A stretch of DNA of 64,000 nucleotides. Source: Flammula alnicola (taxonomy: Eukaryota > Basidiomycota > Agaricomycetes > Agaricales > Strophariaceae). Below, piece by piece: positions 33,334 through 45,501 of this stretch. Made by a program: the position numbers and the translations under genes. Each line of letters begins with the position of its first letter. The stretch's first letter is position 1. The notes under the pieces are model-generated. The model was not told where the DNA came from, ran no database searches, and saw only the letters and a program-made list of their open reading frames with translations. Where the stretch lies: contig JADNRV010000111.1 in the NCBI GenBank assembly GCA_015499995.1, positions 1-64,000 of the forward strand, read 5' to 3'.

Positions 33334-33505
33334 CGACCTGTCGCTGGGAACGAAAGTCGGTCTGGGCCTACCATCGACGGGGGTAAGATAAGCAGGAAGA
33401 GGATGAAGTGGGACGTCGTTAAGGGTGTGAGCGTGGTAAGGTACTGGTAGTTTGAGGTTTTATGTTGGAATGAGGAAGAGGATGCGCCGACGGCAAATTC
33501 AGAAA
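33334..33505 (-). pseudogene. Fragment of a decayed importin-beta-like gene, split by the Gypsy element
   Basis: Nucleotide resemblance to 43970-44150: CACGACCTG-CGCTGGGAA, GGGCC(T/C)AC-ATCGA-GGGGTAAG, GTCGTTA-GG, and the following AAGAGGATGCG. The short flank before the retrotransposon (26655-26684, CTGCTTCCGCCTCTGCCGCC) aligns with the sequence just before it in that other copy. The conceptual minus-strand peptide is interrupted by stops. Assignment to importin rests on the better-preserved copy at 43.3-44.5 kb. Confidence 0.45.
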
Positions 33506-33835
33506 AGGAATTCGAGCGCGGTATCGATAGTGTGGCAGTGCACTCTGGCCGAGCTGCCTATAGATTAGATAGCGTGATTAGATGCCAGCGATAATGTAGT
33601 CGAATGCATTCCACTCTTTGCCGAGGAATCGTTTTAGGCATCCCTAGCGTCGAACCCATTGGGAGCTGGGAATCTTCGGTCGGTCTTCCTGGACGATTTA
33701 CATATGCGCTTGTAAGGTCGGCCGTGCGTGAATAATGGCAGAGATTTCATCTTCTCCATGGAGTCTGTGCCCCGCCTACAGTAGGGAAGAGCGACGTGCA
33801 TCTGAGGAGGCATTCCTGGTCGTGTCTGGGTGCCT

Positions 33836-35874
33836 CTGTGCGGGCGGCTCAGGTTGATGGTCAACCTGAGTATTTGACCTAAGTTAGGTTGCATATCAGT
33901 AAATGAAAGGTTGACTTTCATCTTCGTTAGGTTGGTGATCAACCTTGTAAGTAGGTTGATGCCTTGGTCATTTTACAACCTATTTTTTAACTTTTCAACC
34001 TACGTACAAATGGCTCAGTAAGGTTGATGATCAACCTGGTGTGTAGTTTTAACCAACCTATATTAGTATTGAAAATCAACCTAGTGTTGGTTGAATATAA
34101 CACGATTAGCAGGTTGGAATCACTATACAGTAGGTTGCTGTCAGACATTTTAATATTTTTTTTAAATCATAAAATAGGTTGGTATTTCCGACTACACATT
34201 GGTTACATATATAGAGTACCCTATATACTTGAAATGAGACCCAATCACCAACCGTATAGCCGCATCTCATATAAGGGATGTCACTCACACCCCGCGCCTG
34301 TCATTTCGCGAGTGGTATGAAGGCAGCCGAAGGGGCGACTTTCGGCCTTCTCATCCGCCATTGCCTCCTCATCCGCATCGGCATTGGTAGCGACGTCCTC
34401 TCGCTCCTGTACACTCTTCCCATCTCCTATGGCTTTTGCCTCTAAGACTGTTCATGGCGAGAACGCGATACTAGTAGGCGAGGACGCAGCACATTGTCTG
34501 GAATACATTCGCGTCCAAGGGCCCTGGAGCAAGCTCACAGGCAACGTCAGACTGGAGGCCCAATCCAAATACAAACACGTGCAGGACCACGGCCAGAGCC
34601 GGAGTGAGGCTTCAAATCGTCGTCGTTAAACCTCGTCGTCAAACCCGAACCAATGAACGATGATGACGAGGGGCTTTCCATGCCCATGCCCACGCCTGCC
34701 TCGCTTCGTGCGTCCGCGTCGACGAAGATGGAAGTCGACATTGACTCGAAACCTCTTGTGCGCGAACTTTCATCTCCACCAGCCTCGGCGTTGGCGTCTA
34801 CCGCAGCGGACACACACGCCGTCGTGAAAGAAGGAGGCGAATTGAATTTGGATTTCGTGGTGAATTTCGAGGTGCAGATGCAGGCGGACAATGCGGATAT
34901 GGCGAGGTGCTTCCTGAGCCGGACTCGGAGCCGATGATGACACGTGCAAGTGCAACAGCACTATATAGACAGTTGTCAGTGGCTGCAGAGATGGAGGGGG
35001 CAGCGATGAATACGATGCGAAAATGAGAGCGAGGACACTTGTCCTCCCTCTCGTTGGTCAGCCCTGTCTCATGTGTGTGCTCGCATGGCCGTCCATGCCC
35101 TCATGGTGGTGTGGGTGACACAGTCTCACCGTGGGGCACAGGTGGCGACAAAAGTAGCCTGCAAAGCAAAAGGTGATAGGTCAGCGGCATCATGGGGGCA
35201 TTGTTTGCGACGTACCTATTACTATTAGGCCTCCCACCATGGATCTTAATATCCCCTAAGACCTCCTATGCCCTCGTGTTACTGTTAATTGAATGCGGAC
35301 CCATGGTGTGGGCAGACCATGGTTATTTGGGTTGTTGTGGACTCGTTGGGGTCGTATACAGTCGGGCGTCAGAAAGGATGGATCCGCGATGTTGCAGAGG
35401 TCAACCACCTTTCACGACGACGATGCTCTGTTGAAGCGGAGTCTGGAATATCGGCCGTCGCCGAATAGAGTACCCAACGCGGCATTTTGGACTGCGTGAA
35501 AAAATTGCATGCGCCAAATTCTTATTTATGTCACGCCGTTCCAAGCATCAACTTTCTTTCTTCAAAATCACCCAGAACATGCTTAGAATACACAAATTAA
35601 GAGTTCTATGAAAAAATATAATACCTTTGCCACCGATCCTGTACTTAGGTTGATAAGCAACTATTTATTGGTTGACAAGTCTGGTTGAAAAGCAGCGTAC
35701 TCATGGTCTAATTATGTAGGTGTAATATCAATATTTTCTTGGTTGTTTTGGTAGGTTGCCGCGCAACCTAAATATTAGGTTGAATCAGTTCAACCTAATA
35801 ATCAACCAAGGACAGGTTGAAATCTATTTTTCAGCCTGACCTTGGTTGCTCTGCAACCTAGGCCGCTCCCACAG
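33836..35874. mobile_element. Candidate undescribed element bounded by AGGTTG/CAACCT motif clusters
   Basis: The ends form imperfect inverted repeats: CTGTGCGGGCGGCTCAGGTT on the left and, reverse-complemented, CTGTGGGAGCGGCCTAGGTT on the right. Immediately inside both ends are dense arrays of AGGTTG and CAACCT, many paired as small palindromes such as AGGTTGATGATCAACCT. There are about 14 on the left (33850-34185) and about 10 on the right (35645-35862), with almost none between. Subterminal arrays of short inverted motifs typically bind a transposase. The middle holds weak ORFs (34384-34629 and 34653-34937) with no recognised domain, so it is probably non-autonomous. No clear target duplication was found. 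Confidence 0.5.
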
Positions 35875-36830
35875 TGTGCGTACGCGTTGTTTCTTTTCGT
35901 TCAGCCTTCATTCACTTTGCACTCGCTTACAGACGTATATCAATCGACGTCTCGATCTCGGATATCGCAATCACCTGCATCTGCCCCTCTTCATGCCCGT
36001 ACTAACTTCCACAAAGCGCAATCGGTCCTCTCCGTCAAGGCAGGCACAATACCTGGAGGCTACGAGTACCTATCCGCGAGTACGTTCACACCAGTGTCCA
36101 CGTCCAGATTCTCAACTATCAATAAGGAGGCGCAAGAAATGTGTTCAGGTTCGAGGCCAGCCGCACCCATGTGCATTCTATTCTTTGTTTCATGGCGATT
36201 CATGATTTCCCCCTATAGCCACCCTCGTTCGTATGCTTCTGCGCAGACATTATGCTATGTACAATAGCACCTCCGCTGGGTGAGCTCGAGACCGAGGGCC
36301 CCACTTGAATGCCGCGAAAAATAATCGATACCCGCGGGTGAGTTTACGCACATATTTTTGAGTTTGATTAGCACATCTAGGCGTGTTCGGTAAGAGAAGA
36401 ATTCCTTGAAAGTTAGCAATGCAATCAGAGAGAATGTAGAAGTGCGGGCGCAAACTTCTCCTGAGCCGCCTGCCTAGGCTTTTTGATATTCATGAATGAT
36501 AGCCTACGAGCACTCCCGAAGACTCTTTTTTCTCGCATGCTTATCAATTTAGTGCCGTGAAAGTACATAGATACAGACGCGACGACGAATTAAATGAGAA
36601 CTTTTTTGACTACAGTTACCCACCAGACAACAAACGCACAAAATGTGTAAGGTGGCAAGTAGGAAAAAATTCAAACTATCTGACTTCAGAATCGACTCGT
36701 CGTAGGTTCTGTCGTCGAGCTACATCCTGAATACCGTTTTCAAGAATCTGCGCAGGAGCCGCTTCTTCACATTTGGCTCCAATCCGCCTTCTTTCACTTC
36801 GCCTCGAGCTCTCGATCTTGCGCTCACTGC
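35875..36830. other. Intergenic, no gene recognised
   Basis: Short ORFs only. It probably contains the 3' flank of the minus-strand NACHT gene. Confidence 0.4.
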
Positions 36831-38807
36831 TCACGGGCGGCGCAGCACGCCGCTGGCCGGTTTGCTACTCATTATTTGCTGCTTGCGTGCTGGCTGCTCC
36901 TGGGCTTTCTGCTTGTGAGCTTGCTTCTCAGATTCGAGTTTAATGAGGATTTGAGAAATATCGTGATGTTCACCGATCAAGTGGAAGTGACGCAAGGACT
37001 CTGCTTTGGCTATCCGAGTGATTAATTCGAGCTGGTGATTGTACGCTCTATAGTCGTCCCGAAAATCCTATTAAACTTTGTCAAATTAGACAAAGCTTCA
37101 TTTTAATCAATCGATCTTACCAGTGCTTTGATGGCACGGAGAAATCGTGACATTTGATGGAACGTGTAGGGGAATGAAAAGTAAGTAGGATGAGGGAAAA
37201 ACTCCAAAATGTCTTGATGAAGTGCACTTGTGGGAGCGGCACCTTCCAGATGGTTGGTTATTGCTAGTCCTGAAAGAGTGATACCTGTTCCGTGAAAGGC
37301 ATGTAGCTTGAATTAGTAATGAAAATGGATGGAAATATATGATGAGCCGTACCAACACGTTGGAAAATGTTGGGGCGGGTGGAAGGCTTTAAATGATTAA
37401 ACCAGCGGTGAGCGAAATCAGAATGCCTGTATGGAGGATTGATATAATACTTTTGAGATCGAGCAGGATCACGTAGAAAGTCGGGTAGGGATGCATGGAG
37501 AAATTTGATGGAATGGGCGACCTCAACAACCGATGTCAAGTCGGCTAATGCAGTCTCTACATCACCCTCACCCAAAGATAGAAATCGTTGGATGGTTATA
37601 ATTTCGAGGTGTGACCCGAGAATCGCATAGCTGAGTACTAGCAGAGTAGTATCAAGTTCCTCCACACACGAGAAGATATGCATGTAGAGTGCATCCAGCT
37701 GCGCGAATGGTGTACCGAGGCGAGCAGGCCGTATGCCTCGGACAACTTCCAGGCGTTGTACGGGGTGGTGACGCGAGGAAGACACAAAATGTATAATTAC
37801 TGATGCATATATGAACTGGCCCGATGATTTTTCGACGATGTTTTCGGCAACGTCTTTGGGTGGCCAAGATGAGTCAATGAGATGCTTGAACGGATGGCTA
37901 TTTCTGATTTCGGTGAACTTGTCGTTGAGGAAGAGGCGGATGTCTTCGTCGGCACGATACCTGTTGTCCAAAGGCAATCGTGTAACGATGTTGGTCACTT
38001 GCCTTGAATTGAAGGCCATAATGAGCTGTTGCTCCGGACGGCTGGCGATAAGGCATATAAGGGGAAGATTTGCATCCCGCAGAACGTCTAAGATGGCGTA
38101 AATGATGTTGGTTTGCACATCGCGGCCATTGCATTCATCAAGACCGTCGATTATGATTAGGAATGGAAATTTCAGGTTGGGTGAACCATCAGACAGCTGG
38201 CTGAGCTGTCGGAGAGGTTCAACGATCAAGGCCTTGAGCTGCGATTCAAATGACCGTCCAAAGAGACGCGGGTCGCGGTCGAGCACTTGTACAATAATGT
38301 CGCGGGCGAGTGGAATGCTTATAGCGATTTGATAGGCGAGCGTAGCCACCAGTGGTTTGGCAGTATTACGAGTCGGATCCGTCCTGAAGAAAAAGAATGT
38401 GGCGAACGCCAGCTTCGCTTGTTCGCACATCTCAGCGATGGATCGGGCGATCGCCGACTTTCCCGCTCCTGCGGCACCATTTAGCCACATGATCCATGCG
38501 TCGCGATCCTCGCTATGCTGAATCCACTCCATGATCTCCTGCATGACCGCCAGGCGTGTATTTGGATGACATTTTGGGGGGTCGACGTGCTGCTCAGAAT
38601 TGTGGAAAGCTGAAGTGGCTACTGCTTCCTGAAGACGCTCGAACCCTCCTAATAGTTTCCATTGATTAGTTAGATCACATCTTTTGGACGATGTTGTGGC
38701 GCACTTTTAGCGCCATTGAGGCCGTTATGCCGAGTGAACGTCCCTCCAGTAAACACGGCGTTGGACAATGAGAACATTGAATTCTGAGACGGGGGAGTAA
38801 CTTCCAT
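36831..38807 (-). CDS. NACHT-domain NTPase (fungal NLR-like protein)
   Basis: Four exons: 38807-38705, 38648-37353, 37284-37121 and 37067-36831, 599 residues. The N-terminus carries MFSLSNAVFTGGTFT, a short beta motif common before NACHT domains in agaric proteins, followed by the linker AFHNSEQHVDPPKCHPNTR. The NACHT core has a P-loop (LNGAAGAGKSAIARSIAE, about residue 105), a Walker B (LIIIDGLDEC) and a sensor-like LIASRPEQQL. The C-terminus (residues 460-599) has no ankyrin, WD or TPR repeats; it ends in a Lys/Gln-rich coiled segment. Fungal NLRs act in non-self recognition and programmed cell death; that role is inference here. Such genes are strongly expanded and often lack C-terminal repeats in Agaricomycetes. 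An upstream in-frame ATG at 38966 would add 53 residues but fits the family N-terminus less well. Confidence 0.9.
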
Positions 38808-39003
38808 GAAGGGTTGATGAAGGGACACTGAGGGAGTCGAAGTATTTGTCGTCCAAGTGAGGGAAATGGAGAGGGGATGCGCAAGCAAGAAACAAGTAAG
38901 ATGTGTCGAGCAGTGCGAACGCAAGGCGACGCCATGAGGCTGTGAAAAGTTTCCCGTTTCACTCAAAGGCGCCCTACTCGACGTGAAATCTACTGCATTG
39001 TGG

Positions 39004-39184
39004 ATCTGGCAGGGTGCTCGGCTAGATTAGATTTGATAGCAGCGAGGCTGTGCATGTCCCTTTGTAGATACCTTGAACTTCCGCATTCGTCAGAACCATC
39101 CTGGCTTGCGTCCTGCCATTGCGTGCGACGCTACACTGCACAGCCTGGTCGACGCGTCTCCGAGCCCCTGCTTCCGACAGTCAA
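39004..39184 (+). repeat. SINE-like dispersed repeat, copy 1
   Basis: It shares CTGGCAGGG-G-TCGGC-AGATTAG, GGCTGTGCATG, TGCG-GCGACGCTA and GTCGACGCGT-TCCGAGC with the minus-strand copy at 56082-56246, with a longer spacer between the blocks. Confidence 0.55.
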
Positions 39185-39455
39185 GTAGGGGAGAGGGAGG
39201 AGGAGGGAAAGGGTATAGGGTAAGGAAACAAGAGAGAAAACCTGGCGCCGTGGAATATTCGCCCTCGCGTTGCAAAGGCTGCCTCGTGGCCTGCCTCCCC
39301 TCCCAACTGTTCCAGGTCCTTGCAATTGATACCTGATTGAAATTCGGAGTGTGTAATATGTCTGAACTGACTTCCAAAGTTTAGTTGGAGCCTAAATAGA
39401 TATTTCCTTCGTGTAGGGGCGGTTTTCCGGCTCCGACTCGCGCTTCCTACACGCA

Positions 39456-40756
39456 ATGCAAAAGCGAACCCTTCCTGCCGAGGTAACTGATAACATCGTC
39501 GACGAGCTATGCGCTACCGGAGACAAGAAATCACTGTCTTCCATCGCCCTCGCTTCCAGCACCTTCCTTGCTCGCGCGCAATCCAGCCTATTCCGAGTCA
39601 TCGATCTGAACAAGACACCCTGCCTATCTCTTAATTCTAAAAGATACACCACTTTCAAGGAGCTGCTCGTAGAGTCCCCAAGGGCTCGATGGCATGTCCG
39701 CACGTTACTGATTGGTGATTTCCCTCTCATCTATACTGGTGAGGGAATGACGTGCCTGCGGTCGTCTCATCCTGGTGACGAAAGTTCCAGCCAGCATTTC
39801 CTCGATCGAGAGGCGATACAGAATTGCTCCCTGGAAAAGGCAGAAGCTTTGGCATCCATTCTTGGCATGCTGCCTCGTGTGGAGCATTTTGCTATCAATG
39901 ACCCTAGTTCATACCTCCTGGAATGGCACGCCCTTCCGTCTGCCACTCAGACCGCAATCGCTGCATTTTGCCAGCAGATTTCGATTACCTCACTTTATCT
40001 TAACAAGATTAGGGATCCCCCTCCTTCCTTGATCGCCAATATCGCTCAACTCTCTCAGCTCACCTCTCTGCACCTCGAAGATATCAGCGTCGATCTTGAA
40101 AACATACATTCCCTCAACGAGCTCACCAACTTGAAATCCTCCCTCACAAAGCTCCGTAAATTCTGGCTCATCCCACCCGGTTTATATGCCGCAAGGCTGC
40201 AACACTACAATATAAACATAGTTGGAGAGGTGATTCTTCAAGCAGCCAGAGAATCCCTCGAATACTTCACATGGCACTCTCTGGCGGGTAGACACGGTGA
40301 GTCTACTTCCGCAGACGGTCCTTGAAGTTTGGATACTCAACGAATGTCATTCGGACAGATCCCATAAACGTCGGGATTCTGCGCAACTTGAAGTTCATCT
40401 GCCTGAGGATTGATAGCTTCGTGGTTTACTCTGTTGCGATCCGACCTTTAATCGTACAATTGACACAGGCGGAGCGGGCCACCGTCGAAGTTATCGAGTT
40501 ACGGGCAATCCAATCAATTTCCGGGTCTGAACTCAAAAGGAATATGGCAGACTGGACGGAGTTCGATGAGCTTCTGCAGCACTCCGCCTTCTCAAGGCTC
40601 GTCGAGATACGCGTGATTGAGTACTATCCTCACTTGTTCCTTTTCCTGGAAAACCCACCGAAGGCCGCTGTTTTTCCAACTTTGTTTTCGAAAAGTCGTG
40701 AAAGAGGAGTCAAGGTTAACGTCAGAGCTTTGGCTGATTGCGGGGAAATACTTTGA
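39456..40756 (+). CDS. F-box-like protein with leucine-rich C-terminus
   Basis: Two exons, 39456-40296 and 40359-40756, joined by a GTGAGT...ACAG intron of 62 bases; 412 residues. The N-terminal 45 residues (LPAEVTDNIVDELCATGDKKSLSSIALASSTFL) have the Leu-Pro-x-Glu-hydrophobic and Leu/Ser/Cys pattern of basidiomycete F-box-like domains. The rest has LRR-like repeats (ITSLYLNKIRD, LTSLHLEDISV, LTNLKSSLTKLRKFWL). F-box proteins recruit targets to SCF ubiquitin ligases; this group is very large in agarics and its targets are unknown. If the intron is not removed, the first frame stops at 40325, so splicing is the simplest way to keep the LRR tail. Confidence 0.8.
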
Positions 40757-43237
40757 TAGGTACCTTTTACTACTCGCCTATGATAGCCTTACCAGTCGTT
40801 AGTAGATTTTGTAGGTGGTAATGCTTGGTTATCCTCGTTGTACGGGATCTGTCATTACCAGTAATATTTCACAATGTGGTCTGTACGTGCTGGTTGAAAG
40901 ATAGAGCGAGTAAGGTTGCTTAACAATACGCGAGTTTGGGTATGACGTGAGGCTGTAAGGTGAGAGAATCGACCGAACGCCCAAGAGGAATCCGAGGAAA
41001 GAAAAGAGAGAGAGAATAAAGAAGGCCTCGTTCGAGCATCACATGTAGATTCAAGGATAGTTCACAACGAGATAAGAGCGAGTAACCACGTTTTGCACTC
41101 GTTGGCGACCTAAGAAACAGTAAACATCTGAACCGCCAGTTGTTCACTAAATAAAATAAGAAATACATACCTTCAAACGTCATTCTCGGGGACTTATCTT
41201 CTTCACAATTCTCTCGCTCATTCTCTCACCCTTCCCATGCCACGCAGGCGATCCTCTAGCCCATGTTGGCAGTGCTTCCGCCATATACATCAATCACAAG
41301 CATCACACCTTCACGGCTGTTCTTAACTTGCATACTCCAAAGACAGCGTGCGTCGGTGCAGCCCCGGCTGATGGACATATCACTGGTGATGCGGGTTGTA
41401 CACTTATTTTTAATAAAAAATTTAGAGCGGAGGAGGACGGGGGATCCGCTTTGGGGTGGAGGACATGCAGAGACGTCAGGTACGGATGTCCTCGTCACGA
41501 CGTCGACGGCAGGGTATTTACTACTGCCTTTGGGAGACTAGGCGAGATGGATGCGCGTTGTTGGCTAGAATACACGTGTGGGAGGAGCTCCACTGTGCCA
41601 ACCCCTCCCGCCATTCTGGTGTACATCCTGTGCATCGTGCATCCCGCCATGCTCTATCCTCGGGTCCTCTCCCTGCTCGCAAATCTCCTGCCTTAGCTCA
41701 GCCCAACGTGTTCCTTGGGGGCTGTGATTTTGTGCTTGATGGAGGGCAGTAACGCTCGATGTCGTCCAGGGCGATATATGCCATTGGAATGTCTAACGCG
41801 GTTGATGAATCTTGTGGAGTTCTCGATGGTACGCCCGACTGGCAGATCTCAACACCCACCTTACCGCTGACTTGCTCAGACAGGCCCTTTGCAGCTTCAG
41901 GCTCACAGAATCACCCGAAAAGAGATATCTTATACAGCATTGTCTTCTTTCGACATTCAGCCCCCCTGCTCAACCACTTTGTCACCACTAGTACTCACCG
42001 ATGCACCTTGCGTCCTCCCGTCCTCCTCTTCACGTCAATCTGCAAGGTATCCTCGACGCTGCATCTCTCCGCTCCTCTCCTCTGCTGCCTCTCGCGAGTC
42101 TCCTTCCCCTGGACCCATCTGCTCTTGGAAACTCCATCGGATATTGGCATGCGCGCATGGAATGACGGTTGATGTGGACTTGAACTTTCCTTGTGAATAA
42201 AGGCGTAGGGCTAGTTTAATCGCGTGCTTGATGCAGTGGGCTGTCATCGTCATCTAGCACGTTCTGAATATGCACTCTGTAGAGAAGGATAGCGCGGCGC
42301 TGGGGCTTCTTGACGGTACGCTCAACCCTGTTTGTCAAGTTCACTCCGCTGACTCGATCTTAGAGATCCTCTGCGGCTTCGCCTTCAAATTTGAACCCCA
42401 CCGCCTCCTCTGATCGCAAGTAATCCCTTCTGATCCTCTGCTGGCTCGCATAAGATGCCATCTCAGGAAGCGTGTACTGCCTTGGTTCAAGTCCAGTTCT
42501 TCCCGTTCCTGCAAACCCGGTCGAAAATTGGTATGTAGGGATGCTGATTTTCGGCCCCTCGTGAAGAAGCGTCGGGCGGGTGGTTGATTTGGGGTGAGAT
42601 GTAGTGCTGTTGGGTTGATGAGGGTGGTGTAGTGATGTGGCCTTCATCCAGGACCGTATACGCTGCTGAGAAGCCGAACGCAGGCGTGTAGCGTTCTGTC
42701 CAGCTTGGGTATGCGCCCCCTATGGAAGAACGGTATCCGGTTGTCGAGTGCGGGAATTACCTCGTGAATTCCTCCTCATTTCTTTTTCTCCTTCATTCAT
42801 GATAGTGGTGTATTGATGTCGAGCACTCGCAAGCCCCTTTCACGAAAATATCCACTGCCAATGCATACCGTAATACGTCCATGACGCCGAAACCATATAA
42901 ATAATTTTGGATCGTGACTACAAAGACAAGACTGTCATTCAGCGAGGGAGGGTCGAATCTCGCCATAGCGGATGTTCGGTCCGTCACCCTAGACCTGTGT
43001 TATTTGGTAAGTTATGACGTTCACTAGAATTTGCGCTTTCTGTCTGCCGCCGTCCTGATACTTTGTTTACGTAGGACATTCATTGTATATTTCGGAAGGT
43101 GCTCATCGCGGGGAAAATTCAACCGCCCACCGCCCACTATCAAGCAAGGGCTTTCATAATATTCGCCTGTCTCACCTGGGTCTTCGTCAAATTCGCCTTA
43201 GTCGCGTTCTCGAGTACCCCTTTAGGCCAGACAGCGA
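40757..43237. other. Long region without a recognised gene
   Basis: Several overlapping ORFs of 60-140 codons on both strands without domains. The minus-strand stretch 42360-42647 (PKISIPTYQFSTGFAGTGRTG...) looks protein-like and may be an exon or decayed gene, but no family was recognised. No tRNA was seen; a GGTTCAAGTCC at 42485 lacks a partner A box and cloverleaf. Confidence 0.3.
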
Positions 43238-43332
43238 ATTACGAATACACGACCGCAACGGCGGCGTGCTGGACGCATATCCAACCCCCTCCTTTCGAGA
43301 GTCCAGTCAGATTGGACCGCTCCAGCGGGATC
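43238..43332 (+). repeat. SINE-like dispersed repeat, partial copy 2
   Basis: Shares GCTGGACGCATATCC, CTCCTTTCGAGAGTCC and GTCAGATTGGACCGCTCC with the right-hand part of the copy at 56082-56246 (reverse complement). Confidence 0.55.
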
Positions 43333-44515
43333 ATGGGGCTCGGTTGTGCGAGAGTTGGGGCATGTCATGGCCAACTGAGCGCATAGTTGGATTCGTGATT
43401 CGTGAGCTCGCAGATGGTGTCGACGGCTTCTCGATGGAGAGGGAAGGGCCCCTGATAACAAGCATGCATTCGGAGAAGCATTCATAGAACGAGGCGAGGA
43501 AAATGGAGTCATGTTCGGTGTCGATGCCGTCGATGAGCTGCGTAAAGGCGGCGGAGACGATGGCATCGATTGACGTGTTGGATTGTTTTCCGTATGCGAG
43601 GAGCATGGGGGCTAGCCTAGGCAAAGTAGGAAGTAGGAAAGTCAGAATTCCGCAGTGAACTGAGCTGATAAAGACAAGGAAGAAGAAAAAAAAAGGTGAA
43701 AAGATCGTACATCGCACAAGCCTCCCGAACTCCCTTGTCGAAATAAAACTTCGAGCACGGCAACATCACCCCTGATGTCTGTGCCCAGAACGCGAACCTC
43801 GGACCCAGAGACGAGGAAGACATTCGCTCGTCCACATGCGGAAGGTTTATTCGTCCACCACGATCATCTCCCAGCTATTGCGGCCGGTCCGAGGGGGGTT
43901 TGTCACCTTCGTCTACATAGGGTATCTGATACAAGTTAGTTACTAACAATGTGCTACCTCCGCCTTCGCCATAACGACCTGCGGCTGGGAATGGAAGGCC
44001 GGCTATCGGTATGGGCCCACAATCGATGGAGGGTAAGGTAAGCAAAGTGAGCAGTGTTTGGAGAAGTGGCGCGAAGAGGTTGGGGTGGGAAGTCGTTAGG
44101 GTGCGGAAGAAGAAGAGGATGCGGCGAGTGGAGATTGAGAAAAAGAATTTGCAAGCGCCGCGGGGGCATCGAGCCTAGGCGAGATCAAGATGATGGATTG
44201 TGCGAGTTGAGTCGGGTCTGCTGCTGTAAGGAATGCTATGGAGATGAGTAGAGCTGCATGTCGGACCTATACACGCCTGACATTCATTGCATAAAACGAA
44301 AGAATTTTAGTAAAACCAAGGCTGACATCAATAACCTCCTAAACACTCCCATCACCGTATCAATCAATCTGCAAAGCCATCGCCAAGTTCGGGCACTCCG
44401 AAAAGATCCTACAAGCTCCTTCCCTCAACTCGGAACCGTGCGCGCCTGTCTTCTCTGTTCCCCGGGCACACGTTGTGCTGAACGCCTGCGCTATGGTCGA
44501 CCGCGGAACATACAC
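43330..44515 (-). pseudogene. Decayed importin-beta gene (Kap121/Pse1-like)
   Basis: Peptides in the right order on the minus strand recall karyopherins of the Kap121/importin-5 group: ELREGACRIFSECPNLAMALQ (44435-44365), HPNLFAPLLQTLLTLLTL (about 44080), MLPCSKFYFDKGVREACAM (43770-43715), and LLAYGKQSNTSIDAIVSAAF then SIFLASFYECFSE (43610-43470). Intact proteins of this group have over 1,000 residues in HEAT repeats and import proteins into the nucleus. Here the blocks are in different frames, separated by non-coding sequence, and the N- and C-terminal thirds are missing. It is therefore a relic. A smaller relic of the same type was split by the Gypsy element at 26.7-33.3 kb. Confidence 0.55.
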
Positions 44516-45501
44516 TGATTCGCGAGATCGCAGATGGTGTCTTCGAACATCGTTGGACGTTTCGTGGGATAGAGACGAGGAAACGCTTGAGAATTTCGAG
44601 TTTGGAAGAGAGGTGGTCGTATAACGTCGACGGTCGAACAGATAGAAAGTAAGTATGGAAACCCGGACTGTCAAGCTTATGTCAAGCCTCAAAAGGCTTT
44701 GGCAAACACGTTGATGCCGACATGCTTAGGTTATCCTATGTAAAGCCATCAGGGTCTCGGTGTGGGCGCCCTGAGCGCCCAGAGCTCAGAAAGTTACAAA
44801 AGTGTATTTTCCGCCTCACAGAGCCATAACGTGTTCGCACTCGGGGCAGCATAAAGCTAAATAAGTTACCATTGAAAGTATATGCAGTGGTAGCTGATTA
44901 AAACTAACTGTACTCCGCATCTCCTCGACACCTGTACATATGATGTAACTAGAATGTACTACTGTCATAAATATACGAAAAGCGAAATGAGGAAACCCTG
45001 AATGAGGCTGCCATACATACCAAGAGAAATACGAGTAAGCTGAAGAAAGAGAACTACGAGCGCTTGTGTGGAATAGCCGAGCACCTGCGCGGTGTCACGG
45101 TACTATTCCAACACAAGTTCAAGTTGTATGATTCAGATACGGGTATTTTTCGAGTCGTTCGAGAATCGAAGGCGTCCACAAGTTCGATTGCCACGATTGT
45201 TCGACAACAGCGAAGCCTCTTAATGCCGTCATCTTAATATCACTGCGAAGCTTGAACGGAAAGCTCGGCTTGGCCGAAGACCTTATGGAGGCGCTCCCGA
45301 AGTTGAACCATGTGAGGCTCCTCCCGTGATGATCGTCTCCTTGAATGGCCCTAGATTGACATGGCGCCCACCAAACATTGTCCAAGGGTCAGTTGTGGAT
45401 AACATGAGTCGGGAAATCACACACACACCTAAAAACGTGCCTCTATCATTGGCAGGAGTCTCAATTCTTGTCGGTCCTTACGGGGGTCCATTCCCTGCCC
45501 G
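44516..45501. other. Intergenic, no gene recognised
   Basis: A minus-strand stretch at 45119-45240 reads RGFAVVEQSWQSNLWTPSI and may be a coding remnant; otherwise nothing was recognised. Confidence 0.3.

Noticed and set aside
42470..42510. GGTTCAAGTCC resembling a tRNA B box
   Set aside because: No matching A box, anticodon stem or acceptor stem could be paired around it.
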